DNA of 64,000 nt, taken from positions 186,001 to 250,000 of the forward strand of contig NZ_JAILYJ010000010.1 of the NCBI RefSeq assembly GCF_019793465.1, in the 5' to 3' direction. The DNA comes from Rhizobium croatiense (GTDB lineage: Bacteria > Pseudomonadota > Alphaproteobacteria > Rhizobiales > Rhizobiaceae). A model generated the notes under the pieces. The model was not told the DNA's origin. It ran no database searches and saw only the letters and a list, made by a program, of their open reading frames with translations. Position numbers and translations under genes: made by a program. Shown one piece after another: positions 1 through 8,273 of this stretch. Position 1 is the stretch's first letter, and each line of letters opens with the position of its first letter.

Positions 1-255
1 GAGATCGCCGAGCTCTCGGCCGAAGGCAAGGCGGGCGGCGGCCTCGTCACCGTCGTCATGTCAGGCAAGGGCGAGCTGCAGAGCCTGAAGATCGACCCAT
101 CGCTGTTCAAGGAAGACGATGTCGAGATCCTCGAGGACCTGATCGTCGCCGCCCACAAGGACGCCAAGGACAAGGCCGAAGCGCTCGCCGCCGAAAAGAC
201 CAAGGCGCTCACCGCCGGCCTGCCGATCCCTCCCGGCTTCAAGCTGCCGTTTTAA
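1..255 (+). CDS. YbaB/EbfC nucleoid-associated protein, C-terminal part
   Basis: The reading frame is open from base 1, so the start lies outside the window and only the last 84 residues are seen. The piece contains [25 protein letters not shown] followed in broken form by an acidic-helix region and a C-terminal proline-rich tail ending GFKLPF, which is typical of the YbaB/EbfC family of small dimeric DNA-binding proteins. In many bacteria ybaB lies between dnaX and recR. Here recR follows at 1013, with an oppositely oriented MOSC gene inserted between them. The family binds DNA and is linked to recombination and replication-repair, but its exact role is unsettled. Identification is firm; the function is only that of the family. 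Confidence 0.9.
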   Translation, partial: EIAELSAEGKAGGGLVTVVMSGKGELQSLKIDPSLFKEDDVEILEDLIVAAHKDAKDKAEALAAEKTKALTAGLPIPPGFKLPF

Positions 256-341
256 TAGCAGGCAATTCGATCTTCCATTTCACCGCTGTTGCCATGGGCG
301 ATGTGACAATCGCCTTCGCGAGGCACAGGCGAAATTGGCGC

Positions 342-959
342 CTAGCGCTGCGTTTCCAACATCGCCCGCAGCTTGTAGTGAATAGGGGCAGCGAGATATC
401 GCGCCCGGCCCGCCTCGGAAAGCCGTCGGCCGAAGGTTTCCATCAGCTCCGGCATGGTGACTTTGTCGCCGGCAAATGACTGATGCTCCACCGGCATTCC
501 GGCTTCGGCGATGCCGCCGCGGATGACGCGGCAATAGATGCCGGGGCGGGCGGCATCGGTATAGCGCTTGACGAATTTCGGATCGGCCATCCTGGCGGCG
601 AAGGTGGCGCAGGGGATGCGGCATGCACTGACTTCGAGGACGAGATCGCTTGATATGAAGCGGTCGCCGACGGAAACGTCGCGATTGTCGAGGTCCGATA
701 TCACCATGTTTTCGCCGAAGGTGCCGGGGCCGCAGGGCCGGCCAAGTTCTTGTGCCCACCAGTCGAGCGTCAGCGATCCCTCGATATAGACCGCCTGATC
801 GACGCCGCCATGGTGTTTGCGGTTGCAGATCGCGTCGCCGACCAGCCCTTCGGCATCGATCATCACGGCGCCGTTGACGGCGTGTTTGAAGATGCCGGTC
901 TTGTAGCTCTTGCCGGGCAGCCTTTCTGCATTGCCTCTACACAGCGCCAGGATTTTCAT
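342..959 (-). CDS. MOSC domain protein (YiiM-like)
   Basis: This is a 205-residue single-domain MOSC protein. The motif HHGGVDQAVYI (about residues 49-59), then PGTFGENM (about 78-85) and the cysteine-bearing stretch SACRIPCATF (about 111-120) match the YiiM branch of molybdenum-cofactor sulfurase C-terminal domains. The cysteine in RIPC is the conserved family residue. YiiM-type proteins in other bacteria take part in molybdenum-cofactor-dependent reduction of N-hydroxylated compounds; that role is transferred from the family, not shown here. The gene is convergent with ybaB and divergent from recR, whose start lies 53 bases away, so the two promoters must share that short gap. Confidence 0.85.
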   Translation of the reverse strand: MKILALCRGNAERLPGKSYKTGIFKHAVNGAVMIDAEGLVGDAICNRKHHGGVDQAVYIEGSLTLDWWAQELGRPCGPGTFGENMVISDLDNRDVSVGDRFISSDLVLEVSACRIPCATFAARMADPKFVKRYTDAARPGIYCRVIRGGIAEAGMPVEHQSFAGDKVTMPELMETFGRRLSEAGRARYLAAPIHYKLRAMLETQR

Positions 960-1012
960 GGGACGATCCTTCCGCGATTCCGTTTTCGTTGCATATCAGC
1001 TAAGAACGGCGC

Positions 1013-1618
1013 ATGGCAAAACGAGTCACCGGCCCCGAAATCGAAAAACTCATCCAGCTTCTGGCGAAGGTGCCGGGCCTCGGGCCGCGCTCGGCACGCC
1101 GGGCGGCACTGCATCTGATCAAGAAGAAGGACCAGCTGCTCGGACCGCTGTCGAACGCGATGGGCGAGGCCTATGACAAGGTGAAGATCTGCTCGCGCTG
1201 CGGCAATGTCGATACGGTCGATCCCTGCACGGTCTGCACCGATGCTCAGCGCGACCAATCCGTCATCATCGTCGTCGAGGATGTCTCGGACCTCTGGGCG
1301 CTGGAGCGGGCCGGCGCGATGAACGCCGCCTATCATGTGCTCGGCGGCACGTTGTCGCCGCTCGACGGGATCGGCCCCGACGATCTCAATATTCGCGGGC
1401 TGATCGACCGGATCGGCGAAGGCGGCATCCGGGAACTGATCATCGCCGTCAACGCCACCGTCGAAGGGCAGACGACGGCACATTACATCACCGACCAGCT
1501 GCAGGGGCTCGACGTGAAGATCACGCGGCTGGCGCATGGCGTGCCGGTCGGCGGCGAACTCGACTATCTCGACGAGGGTACGCTGGCGGCAGCGCTACGG
1601 GCTCGGACGGTGATATGA
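1013..1618 (+). CDS. recR: Recombination protein RecR
   Basis: RecR is a 201-residue partner of RecF and RecO in loading RecA at single-stranded gaps. The helix-hairpin-helix region [17 protein letters not shown] covers about residues 19-35. A four-cysteine zinc finger follows (C60, C63, C72, C75), then a Toprim domain (about 80-175) starting [12 protein letters not shown] and a C-terminal end with [21 protein letters not shown], diagnostic of RecR. The length is normal. Its stop overlaps the ATG of the following lytic transglycosylase, so the two are probably translated together although unrelated in function. It lies just after ybaB, the classic dnaX-ybaB-recR order. Confidence 0.97.
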   Translation: MAKRVTGPEIEKLIQLLAKVPGLGPRSARRAALHLIKKKDQLLGPLSNAMGEAYDKVKICSRCGNVDTVDPCTVCTDAQRDQSVIIVVEDVSDLWALERAGAMNAAYHVLGGTLSPLDGIGPDDLNIRGLIDRIGEGGIRELIIAVNATVEGQTTAHYITDQLQGLDVKITRLAHGVPVGGELDYLDEGTLAAALRARTVI

Positions 1619-2868
1619 AGGGGATTTATATGCCGCGAATACTCGCACTCGCTGTAGTGGCCGTCCTCCTCCCGCTCTCCGCCCACGCAACCCCATCGAA
1701 AACCGATGTCGAGGCGCAATTCGAAAGCTGGGTGCAGAAGGACCTCTGGCCGCAGGCCAAGGCGGGCGGCATTTCCGAGAAGACTTTCAAGGCAGCTTTC
1801 TCGGGCGTCGCGCTGAACTGGAACCTGCCGGATCTCGCCCCGCCGGGGTTCCCGCCGGCCAAGGAGCAGAAACAGACACAGGCGGAGTTTTCTTCGCCCG
1901 GTCCCTATTTCAATGAGGACCGGCTGAAGAGGCTCGCTGCAACAGGGCGCGGCTTTGCCGCGCAATATGGTTCGACGCTGAAGCGGATCGAGAAGACCTA
2001 TGGCGTGCCGGGCTCGATCGTGCTTGCCATCTGGGGCCGGGAGACGGGCTTCGGCGCGGCGAAGATCCCGAATTCGGCGGTCGAGGTGCTGGCGACCAAG
2101 GCCTTCATGTCGACTCGCAAGGAAATGTTCCGCACCGAGCTGGTGGCGGCGCTGCATATTCTCGACGGCGGCGACGTGACGCCCGCCGAATTCAAGAGCT
2201 CGTGGGCCGGCGCGCTCGGCCAGCCGCAATTCATGCCGACGAGCTATCTGAAATATGCGGTGGATTTCGATGGCGACGGTCACCGCAATATCTGGACCTC
2301 CGTGCCGGATACGCTTGCCTCGATTGCCAATTACCTGGTCAAGAAAGGCTGGCAGCGCGATCGTGACTGGGGCTTCGAGGTCTCGATCCCGGAGGCAGTT
2401 TCCTGCGCGCAAGAGGGTCCCGACCTCGCGAAGCCGCTTTCGCATTGGGCTTCGCTCGGCATCGCGCGCATCTCCGGCAAGGACTTTCCCGCAAGCGAGA
2501 TGAAGGGGGAGGGCATGATGCTCGTGCCGGCCGGCCGCGACGGGCCCGAATTCATCGTCACCCCGAATTTCTACATCATCAAGGAATACAACAACTCCGA
2601 TCTCTACGCGCTCTATATCGGCAATCTCGCCGACCGGATCGGCTCCAATGCCGGCGCCTTTGAGGGCCGATGGGGCGATGTCGGCAAGATGCTGCGCTCG
2701 GATGTCGCCGCCATGCAGAAGGCGCTAGAGCGGCAGGGCTATGACGTCGGCGGCTCCGACGGTCTGCCGGGCTACAAGACGCGGCGGTCGATCGGCCAGT
2801 GGCAGACGAAGAACGGCATGAAGCCGACCTGCTTTCCCGAGGCCACGATGAAGGGCAAGCTGAAGTAG
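1615..2868 (+). CDS. Lytic murein transglycosylase, MltB family
   Basis: This is a secreted enzyme that would cleave the glycan strands of peptidoglycan to 1,6-anhydro-muropeptides. A signal peptide ([17 protein letters not shown]) is followed by the SLT_2/MltB catalytic domain (about residues 30-340). [11 protein letters not shown] holds the catalytic glutamate (residue 143 from the first ATG), and [22 protein letters not shown] is present in sequence order as the family signature. Residues about 350-410 are a peptidoglycan-binding domain ([20 protein letters not shown]). The first ATG overlaps the recR stop as ATGA. A second ATG at 1630 would give a more compact signal peptide and may be the true start. 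No lipobox cysteine is seen, so it is likely soluble and periplasmic. Confidence 0.9.
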   Translation: MKGIYMPRILALAVVAVLLPLSAHATPSKTDVEAQFESWVQKDLWPQAKAGGISEKTFKAAFSGVALNWNLPDLAPPGFPPAKEQKQTQAEFSSPGPYFNEDRLKRLAATGRGFAAQYGSTLKRIEKTYGVPGSIVLAIWGRETGFGAAKIPNSAVEVLATKAFMSTRKEMFRTELVAALHILDGGDVTPAEFKSSWAGALGQPQFMPTSYLKYAVDFDGDGHRNIWTSVPDTLASIANYLVKKGWQRDRDWGFEVSIPEAVSCAQEGPDLAKPLSHWASLGIARISGKDFPASEMKGEGMMLVPAGRDGPEFIVTPNFYIIKEYNNSDLYALYIGNLADRIGSNAGAFEGRWGDVGKMLRSDVAAMQKALERQGYDVGGSDGLPGYKTRRSIGQWQTKNGMKPTCFPEATMKGKLK

Positions 2869-2873
2869 CCGCT

Positions 2874-3329
2874 TCAGAGGTTGCGCTTCAGCCCTTCATG
2901 GCTCGCGACGAAGCCGAGCTTCCCGTAGAAGCGGATCGAATCCGCCCGCGTCTTGTCCGATGTCAGCTGAACGAGGCCGCAGCCCCGCTCGACGCACTGG
3001 GCGATCGCCCATTCGATGAACTCGGAGCCGAGGCCGGAACCGCGGAAACCCCGCGCGATTCGCACGCTCTCGATCTGCCCGCGCCACATGCCCGCCCTCG
3101 ACAGGCCGGGAATGAAGCTCAGCTGCAGACAGCCGACAAGCTGATCGTCCGCATCGCTTGCCACAGCGAGCATCTGATTGGCATCCGCCTCGATCGCGGC
3201 GAAAGCTGAGAGATAGCGCGCATCGATGGGGTCCGAGACGATCTCCCTGGCGCTGCCGAGATCGTCATCGGCCAAGAGCCGGACGATGGCGGCAAGATCG
3301 GATTGGCGGGCGAGCCTGAAACTGAACAT
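2874..3329 (-). CDS. GNAT family N-acetyltransferase
   Basis: This 151-residue protein has the single-domain GNAT fold. The acetyl-CoA binding motif A is visible as RGFRGSGLGSEFIEWA (about residues 93-108), preceded by the beta-strand VRIARG and followed by QLTSDKTRADSIRFYGKLGF, the motif B region typical of small-molecule acetyltransferases. The substrate cannot be told from sequence. It lies 8 bases downstream of the MFS gene on the same strand and is therefore probably cotranscribed with it, which may hint at a shared role in drug or metabolite resistance (inference). Confidence 0.85.
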   Translation of the reverse strand: MFSFRLARQSDLAAIVRLLADDDLGSAREIVSDPIDARYLSAFAAIEADANQMLAVASDADDQLVGCLQLSFIPGLSRAGMWRGQIESVRIARGFRGSGLGSEFIEWAIAQCVERGCGLVQLTSDKTRADSIRFYGKLGFVASHEGLKRNL

Positions 3330-3337
3330 GCCTCTCC

Positions 3338-4990
3338 CTAATGGTGCAGATCGATCGGCGCTTTATGGAAGACGTCATCGCCCGGCGGTATGGCCTGGCG
3401 CTCGATCATCCGGTGAACATGCGGCGGACCTTCGCCGCGGTGAAGGGCGCGCAGCCTGTCGATGTTTTCGGCATCGGCCTGCGTGCGCCGCTGGTTGTGC
3501 CTGATGTATTCGACCCAGGTCGGCGTGTGGTAGGTTTCGGTCCAGAGCCCGGGATTTTCGAGATCGCGCATCAGCGCCCAGTGCCGCGCGCCATCGCGGA
3601 TGCGGATACGCCGCCGCTCGCCCATCAACGTCATGAATTCCGCAAGATCGTCGTCGGCGATCTCGTAGTCGACCTGGATGACGATCGGGCCGCTGCGCGG
3701 CGTGATGTCGAGGCTGAGCGCCGGCGCGGTGAAGCGGTTCAGCGGATCGAGATTGAGCGAGGCGAAGGCTGGCATCGAAAAACGCAGGCCGATCGCAATC
3801 CCAAGCAACATGACGACGGATGAGATCAGCAGCGCATTGGCGACGCCGTAGCGATCGGCAGCAACGCCCCACAGCCAGCTGCCGCCGGCAATGCCGCCGA
3901 AGGTGACGGTCTGGTAGAGCGACAGCGCGCGGCCCACCACCCAACGCGGAGTCGAGAGCTGGACGATAGTGTTGAAGAGCGACAGCGCCGAGACCCAGCA
4001 GGCGCCGGCGACGAGCAGTCCGGCTGAGGTGAGGACGGCGCTCGGGCTGACGGCCGCAATGACGGCGCTGAGCGCAAAGCCGGCAAAGGCCAGGCGGATG
4101 ATCGTCTCGCCGGAAAGCGCCTGGCGAATTCTCGCACTCAGCACGGCGCCGCCGATCGCGCCGATGCCGAAAGCGCCGAGCATGAAGCCATAGGTCAGCG
4201 GTCCGCCGGCCACCAGATCAAGCGCGACCACCGGCAGCAGCGCCAGGATCGAGCTGGCGCCGATGCCGAAGATGAGTCCCCTGACGAGAACCTTTTCGAG
4301 ATTGGGCGACATCGAGACGTATCGCAGGCCGGCAAAGATGGCGCTGGCGAGCGCCTCCCGCGGCAGGGTCGAAACCGGCGCGCTCGGACGCCAGCGCGAT
4401 AGCGCGTAAATCAATGGCAGGTAGCTCAGCGTATTGACGGCAAAGGCCGCGGCGGCGCCGGCGGCTGCCACGATGGCGCCGCCGATCGCCGGCCCGACGC
4501 TGCGGGTAATGTTGAAACCCATGCTGTTCAGGGTGACGGCGCCAGGCAGATCGGCGCGCGGCACCATGTCGCCGACCGAGGCCTGCCAGGAGGGATTGTT
4601 GAGCGCCGTGCCGCAGCCGATCAGGAAGGTGAAGAAGAGCAGCAGCCAGGGCGTGATCCAGCCGAGAAGCGCACATGCCGTCAGCAGGCCCGAGACCGTG
4701 AGCATCATGCACTGCGCCGTCAGCATCACCCGGCGGCGGTCGTAATTGTCTGCGAGCGCACCGGAGATCAGGGAAAACAGCATGATCGGCAGCGCTGTCG
4801 AGGTCTGCACCAGCGCGACCATATCCTCCGACGCGGTGATCGTCGTCATCATCCAGGCAGCACCTACCGCCTGGATCAGACCGCCGAAATTCGAGGAAAG
4901 GCTCGCAAACCATATGGCGCGATAGGTATCGTGCCGCAAAGGCGCCAATGTCGACGAAGTGTACGCCACAATTTCTCCCGCTTTTGTCAT
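3338..4990 (-). CDS. MFS transporter, MFS_3 (EntS-like) family with C-terminal soluble domain
   Basis: This is a 550-residue membrane transporter. The N-terminal 400 residues hold 10-12 hydrophobic segments and the MFS signature ALADNYDRRRVML after the second segment. This pattern matches the MFS_3 family, which includes the enterobactin exporter EntS. The last 130 residues are soluble and contain VDYEIADDDLAEFMTLM and RDGARHWALMRD, a region resembling the ABM-like ferredoxin-fold extension found on many members. The start at 4990 (MTKAGEIVAYTSS) is preferred because the upstream residues lack family character. The substrate is unknown. It is the first gene of a likely pair with the GNAT gene. 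Confidence 0.85.
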   Translation of the reverse strand: MTKAGEIVAYTSSTLAPLRHDTYRAIWFASLSSNFGGLIQAVGAAWMMTTITASEDMVALVQTSTALPIMLFSLISGALADNYDRRRVMLTAQCMMLTVSGLLTACALLGWITPWLLLFFTFLIGCGTALNNPSWQASVGDMVPRADLPGAVTLNSMGFNITRSVGPAIGGAIVAAAGAAAAFAVNTLSYLPLIYALSRWRPSAPVSTLPREALASAIFAGLRYVSMSPNLEKVLVRGLIFGIGASSILALLPVVALDLVAGGPLTYGFMLGAFGIGAIGGAVLSARIRQALSGETIIRLAFAGFALSAVIAAVSPSAVLTSAGLLVAGACWVSALSLFNTIVQLSTPRWVVGRALSLYQTVTFGGIAGGSWLWGVAADRYGVANALLISSVVMLLGIAIGLRFSMPAFASLNLDPLNRFTAPALSLDITPRSGPIVIQVDYEIADDDLAEFMTLMGERRRIRIRDGARHWALMRDLENPGLWTETYHTPTWVEYIRHNQRRTQADAENIDRLRALHRGEGPPHVHRMIERQAIPPGDDVFHKAPIDLHH

Positions 4991-5082
4991 TGCCCCCGCC
5001 GGGCAATATATGCGCATGACCGGCGCTGGCCATAGGCGCGTTCACCTTGTCGGAGGCGAATTGGCGGAATCGGCCGCAGACC

Positions 5083-5111
5083 TTGCAATTTCGTAAAAAC
5101 CCGACTATATG
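5083..5111 (+). promoter_or_regulatory. Probable sigma-70 promoter of the rimP-nusA-infB operon
   Basis: TTGCAA (5083-5088) and TATATG (5106-5111) are separated by exactly 17 bases, close to the sigma-70 consensus. They lie about 100 bases upstream of the rimP start and directly before the leader hairpin at 5138. No transcription data are available; this is a sequence match only. Confidence 0.55.
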
Positions 5112-5137
5112 GCTCTCAAATTCTTGATCGCTTGATG

Positions 5138-5167
5138 AAGAGTGGGCCGCAAGGACCCGCTCTTTTT
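5138..5167 (+). terminator. Leader hairpin with T-tract upstream of rimP
   Basis: AAGAGTGGGCC (5138-5148) can pair, with one G-T and one bulge, with GGACCCGCTCTT (5153-5163 region), and a run of six T residues follows directly. This is the shape of an intrinsic terminator, but it sits between the putative promoter at 5083 and the rimP start at 5215. It may be an attenuator of the operon or the end of a short upstream transcript. No regulator-binding element is recognised. Confidence 0.6.
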
Positions 5168-5214
5168 TATTAGCGCGATCGCCCGAACAGCAGAAATTGC
5201 GAGGAGCGCACCGC

Positions 5215-5820
5215 TTGTCGGACATGACGAACGCAGACAACGAAGTTGAGCCGCGGCTGATTACCGAAACCGGGCTTGACCAGCGTCTTGCCGATATCAT
5301 CGAACCCGTTCTCATCGGGATGGGCTTCCGGCTGATCCGCGTCCGCATGCTGAACCAGAACGGCATGACGATGCAGGTGATGGCCGAGCGCAACGACGGG
5401 ACGATGACCGTCCAGGACTGCGAAGAAGTCTCGATGGCGATTTCCCCCGTCCTCGATGTGGAAGATCCGATCGATAAAGAGTATCATCTCGAAGTGTCTT
5501 CGCCCGGCATCGACCGTCCGATGGTGCGGAAATCCGATTTCGTCCGCTGGCAGGGCCACCTTGTGAAATGCGAGACGTCGATCCTGATCGACAATCGCAA
5601 GCGCTTCCGCGGCAAGATCGTCGAAGCAGGCGTCGATGGTTTCACGCTCGAGCGTGACCAGGTCGCTTACGGGGAAGAGCAGAAGGTCACCATTCCCTTC
5701 ACGGCGCTTAGCGATGCGAAGCTTATTTTGACCGACGACCTGATCCGCGACGCGTTGCGCGCCGACAAGCTGGCAAAAGCGCAGGCCGCCAACCAGAACG
5801 AAGCGGACGAGCAGGAATAA
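5215..5820 (+). CDS. rimP: Ribosome maturation factor RimP
   Basis: RimP is a 201-residue protein needed for late assembly of the 30S subunit. The sequence [16 protein letters not shown], then [19 protein letters not shown] and a C-terminal SH3-like domain with [18 protein letters not shown] identify RimP. The likely start is the TTG at 5215: a good ribosome binding site GAGGAG (5201-5206) lies 8 bases upstream, and the product then begins [15 protein letters not shown], as I recall for related rhizobia. An ATG at 5224 is the alternative. It opens the classical operon with nusA, ylxR, infB, rbfA and truB. The C-terminus is acidic (NEADEQE). Confidence 0.94.
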   Translation: MSDMTNADNEVEPRLITETGLDQRLADIIEPVLIGMGFRLIRVRMLNQNGMTMQVMAERNDGTMTVQDCEEVSMAISPVLDVEDPIDKEYHLEVSSPGIDRPMVRKSDFVRWQGHLVKCETSILIDNRKRFRGKIVEAGVDGFTLERDQVAYGEEQKVTIPFTALSDAKLILTDDLIRDALRADKLAKAQAANQNEADEQE

Positions 5821-5880
5821 CCGATTAACAGACCGCTCCCAGGGACGGGAACCCCGGAGTAAAGACGGAGAAACAAGACA

Positions 5881-7482
5881 ATGGCAGTCAGTGCGAACCG
5901 GCTCGAACTTCTGCAGATCGCAGATGCAGTGGCGCGCGAAAAGGTCATCGACCGCGAGATCGTGCTTGCCGCAATGGCCGATGCCATTCAGAAGGCGGCA
6001 CGCTCGCGTTACGGTACCGAATCCAACATCCGTGCCGACATCAATCCGAAGACCGGCGAAATCCGGCTGCAGCGCCTGCTCGAAGTCGTCGACAAGGCCG
6101 AGGATTATTCGACGCAGATCCCGCTCGAGCTCGCCCGCGACCGCAACCCGGACGCCGCCCTCGGCGATTTCATCGCCGATCCGCTGCCGCCGATGGATTT
6201 CGGCCGTATCGCCGCACAGTCCGCCAAGCAGGTGATCGTGCAGAAGGTGCGTGAAGCCGAACGCGATCGCCAGTTCGACGAATTCAAGGATCGGGTCGGC
6301 GAAATCGTCAACGGCACGGTCAAGCGCGTCGAATATGGCAATGTCATCGTCGATCTCGGCCGTGGCGAAGGCATCATCCGGCGCGACGAAATGATCCCGC
6401 GCGAGAACGTGCGCTATGGCGATCGCGTCCGTGCCTATGTCTATGACGTCCGCCGCGAACAGCGCGGCCCGCAGATCTTCCTGTCGCGCACGCATCCGCA
6501 ATTCATGGTGAAGCTCTTCACCATGGAAGTGCCTGAAATCTACGACGGCATCATCCAGGTGAAGTCGGTCGCCCGCGATCCGGGCTCGCGCGCCAAGATC
6601 GCCGTGATCTCGAACGACAGTTCGATCGATCCGGTCGGCGCCTGCGTCGGTATGCGCGGCTCGCGCGTCCAGGCCGTCGTCGGCGAGCTTCAGGGTGAGA
6701 AGATCGACATCATTCCGTGGTCGCAGGATCCGGCGACCTTCGTCGTCAACGCCCTGCAGCCGGCCGAAGTCGCCAAGGTCGTTCTCGACGAGGATGCCGA
6801 GCGCATTGAAGTGGTGGTTCCCGACGAGCAGCTGTCACTTGCGATCGGCCGTCGCGGCCAGAACGTCCGCCTGGCGTCGCAGCTGACCGGCTGGGATATC
6901 GACATCATGACGGAGGCCGAGGAATCGGAACGCCGTCAGAAGGAATTCAACGAGCGCACCAACCTGTTCATGGATTCGCTCGACGTCGACGAAATGGTCG
7001 GCCAGGTTCTGGCATCGGAAGGTTTCGCCGCCGTCGAGGAACTCGCTTATGTCGATCTCGACGAAATTTCTTCGATCGACGGATTCGACGAAGATACGGC
7101 GCAGGAAATCCAGACCCGCGCCCGCGAATTCCTCGAGCGTCTCGAAGCCGAGATGGACGAGAAGCGCAAGGCGCTCGGCGTTCAGGACGAGTTGCGCGAA
7201 ATCGACGGCATGACCGCCCAGATGATGGTGGCGCTCGGCGAAGACGGCATCAAGACGATCGAGGACTTTGCCGGTTGCGCCGCTGACGATCTCGTCGGCT
7301 GGACGGAACGCAAGAACGGCGAAACGAAGAAGTTCGAAGGCCTGTTCTCGAAATTCGACGTCTCGCGCGTCGAAGCCGAGCAGATGATCGTCCAGGCCCG
7401 CCTGTCGGCTGGCTGGATCACCGAAGAGGACCTGGCGAAGGGGACCGAAGAAGAGGTCGCCGAAGCCGAACAAGAAGCATGA
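5881..7482 (+). CDS. nusA: Transcription termination/antitermination factor NusA
   Basis: NusA is a 533-residue RNA-polymerase-associated factor that controls pausing, termination and antitermination. The N-terminal RNAP-binding domain ([21 protein letters not shown]) is followed by an S1 domain (about 135-200, [16 protein letters not shown]), two KH domains (about 205-350, [18 protein letters not shown] and [19 protein letters not shown]) and C-terminal acidic repeats with helix-hairpin-helix character (about 350-510). This layout and length fit proteobacterial NusA with its C-terminal AR repeats. Its TGA overlaps the ATG of the next gene (ATGATGA), indicating translational coupling. Confidence 0.98.
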   Translation: MAVSANRLELLQIADAVAREKVIDREIVLAAMADAIQKAARSRYGTESNIRADINPKTGEIRLQRLLEVVDKAEDYSTQIPLELARDRNPDAALGDFIADPLPPMDFGRIAAQSAKQVIVQKVREAERDRQFDEFKDRVGEIVNGTVKRVEYGNVIVDLGRGEGIIRRDEMIPRENVRYGDRVRAYVYDVRREQRGPQIFLSRTHPQFMVKLFTMEVPEIYDGIIQVKSVARDPGSRAKIAVISNDSSIDPVGACVGMRGSRVQAVVGELQGEKIDIIPWSQDPATFVVNALQPAEVAKVVLDEDAERIEVVVPDEQLSLAIGRRGQNVRLASQLTGWDIDIMTEAEESERRQKEFNERTNLFMDSLDVDEMVGQVLASEGFAAVEELAYVDLDEISSIDGFDEDTAQEIQTRAREFLERLEAEMDEKRKALGVQDELREIDGMTAQMMVALGEDGIKTIEDFAGCAADDLVGWTERKNGETKKFEGLFSKFDVSRVEAEQMIVQARLSAGWITEEDLAKGTEEEVAEAEQEA

Positions 7483-8174
7483 TGACCGCGCATGAGCCGG
7501 ACGCTCTCCCTGACGAGGACGACGATCTTGCAGGTTATGACGTGAACGGACGCATGTGCATCGTGACGCGCGAAAGCGGATCGCCGGAAGAGCTGATCCG
7601 CTTCGTTGCCGCTCCCGATGGAACCGTTGTCGCCGATCTGAAGCGCGAGCTTCCGGGGCGCGGATGCTGGGTGAAGATCGACCGGTCGCTGGTCGACCGG
7701 GCGGTGGCGAAGAGGCTCTTCGCCCGCGCGCTGAAAAGCGATGTAAAGGCCGCGGACGATCTCGGCGCGAATGTCGACCGGCTGCTGGCGGCGCAATTGA
7801 TGCAGATGATGAATATGGCGCGGAAAGCCGGCCAGTTCATCAGCGGCTCCTCGAAAGTGGACGCCGCGGTCAGAAGCGGAGCAGCCCTTGCGGTGTTCCA
7901 CGCAACTGACGCGGCGGACGACGGTGTGAGGAAAATCGACCAGGCCCGCAAGGCCTGGCACCTCGGAATGGAGACCGAGGAGGAGATACCTTCCTTTCGT
8001 CTCTTCTCGGAGAGCGAAATGGAAGGCCTGATGGGCCAGAATGCTTTTATCCATGCCGCAGTGCTTGCAGGGCAGGCGGGTGAGGGTGTAGTGAAGCGCG
8101 CAAAGATGCTCGAACAGTACCGTATTGGCGGTCAGTCCCGGGCAGCGGGCGGCGCTGGCCGGCAAAAACAATGA
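7479..8174 (+). CDS. YlxR-like RNA-binding protein fused to an L7Ae-like domain
   Basis: The protein has 231 residues. The N-terminal part has the YlxR (DUF448) motifs GRMCIVTRES (about 24-33) and GRGCWV (about 61-66), which form the nucleic-acid-binding pocket of that fold. Residues about 95-165 (LLAAQLMQMMNMARKAGQF, then SSKVDAAVRSGAALAVFHATDAADD) resemble the L7Ae/L30e-like YlxQ fold. Firmicutes encode YlxR and YlxQ separately between nusA and infB; here one polypeptide seems to carry both. YlxR has been connected to regulation of transcription and of RNase P in other bacteria; the role here is inferred. The start overlaps the nusA stop; a second ATG at 7482 is possible. Confidence 0.88.
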   Translation: MMTAHEPDALPDEDDDLAGYDVNGRMCIVTRESGSPEELIRFVAAPDGTVVADLKRELPGRGCWVKIDRSLVDRAVAKRLFARALKSDVKAADDLGANVDRLLAAQLMQMMNMARKAGQFISGSSKVDAAVRSGAALAVFHATDAADDGVRKIDQARKAWHLGMETEEEIPSFRLFSESEMEGLMGQNAFIHAAVLAGQAGEGVVKRAKMLEQYRIGGQSRAAGGAGRQKQ

Positions 8175-8273
8175 AGCGGTCACCGGCATCGGCCGGTCCC
8201 ATCATTGATCGACAGTATTTGAACGACAGGGTCTGATCTAGTCATCGCTCCCTGTCCGAAGGAACGGGAACGA

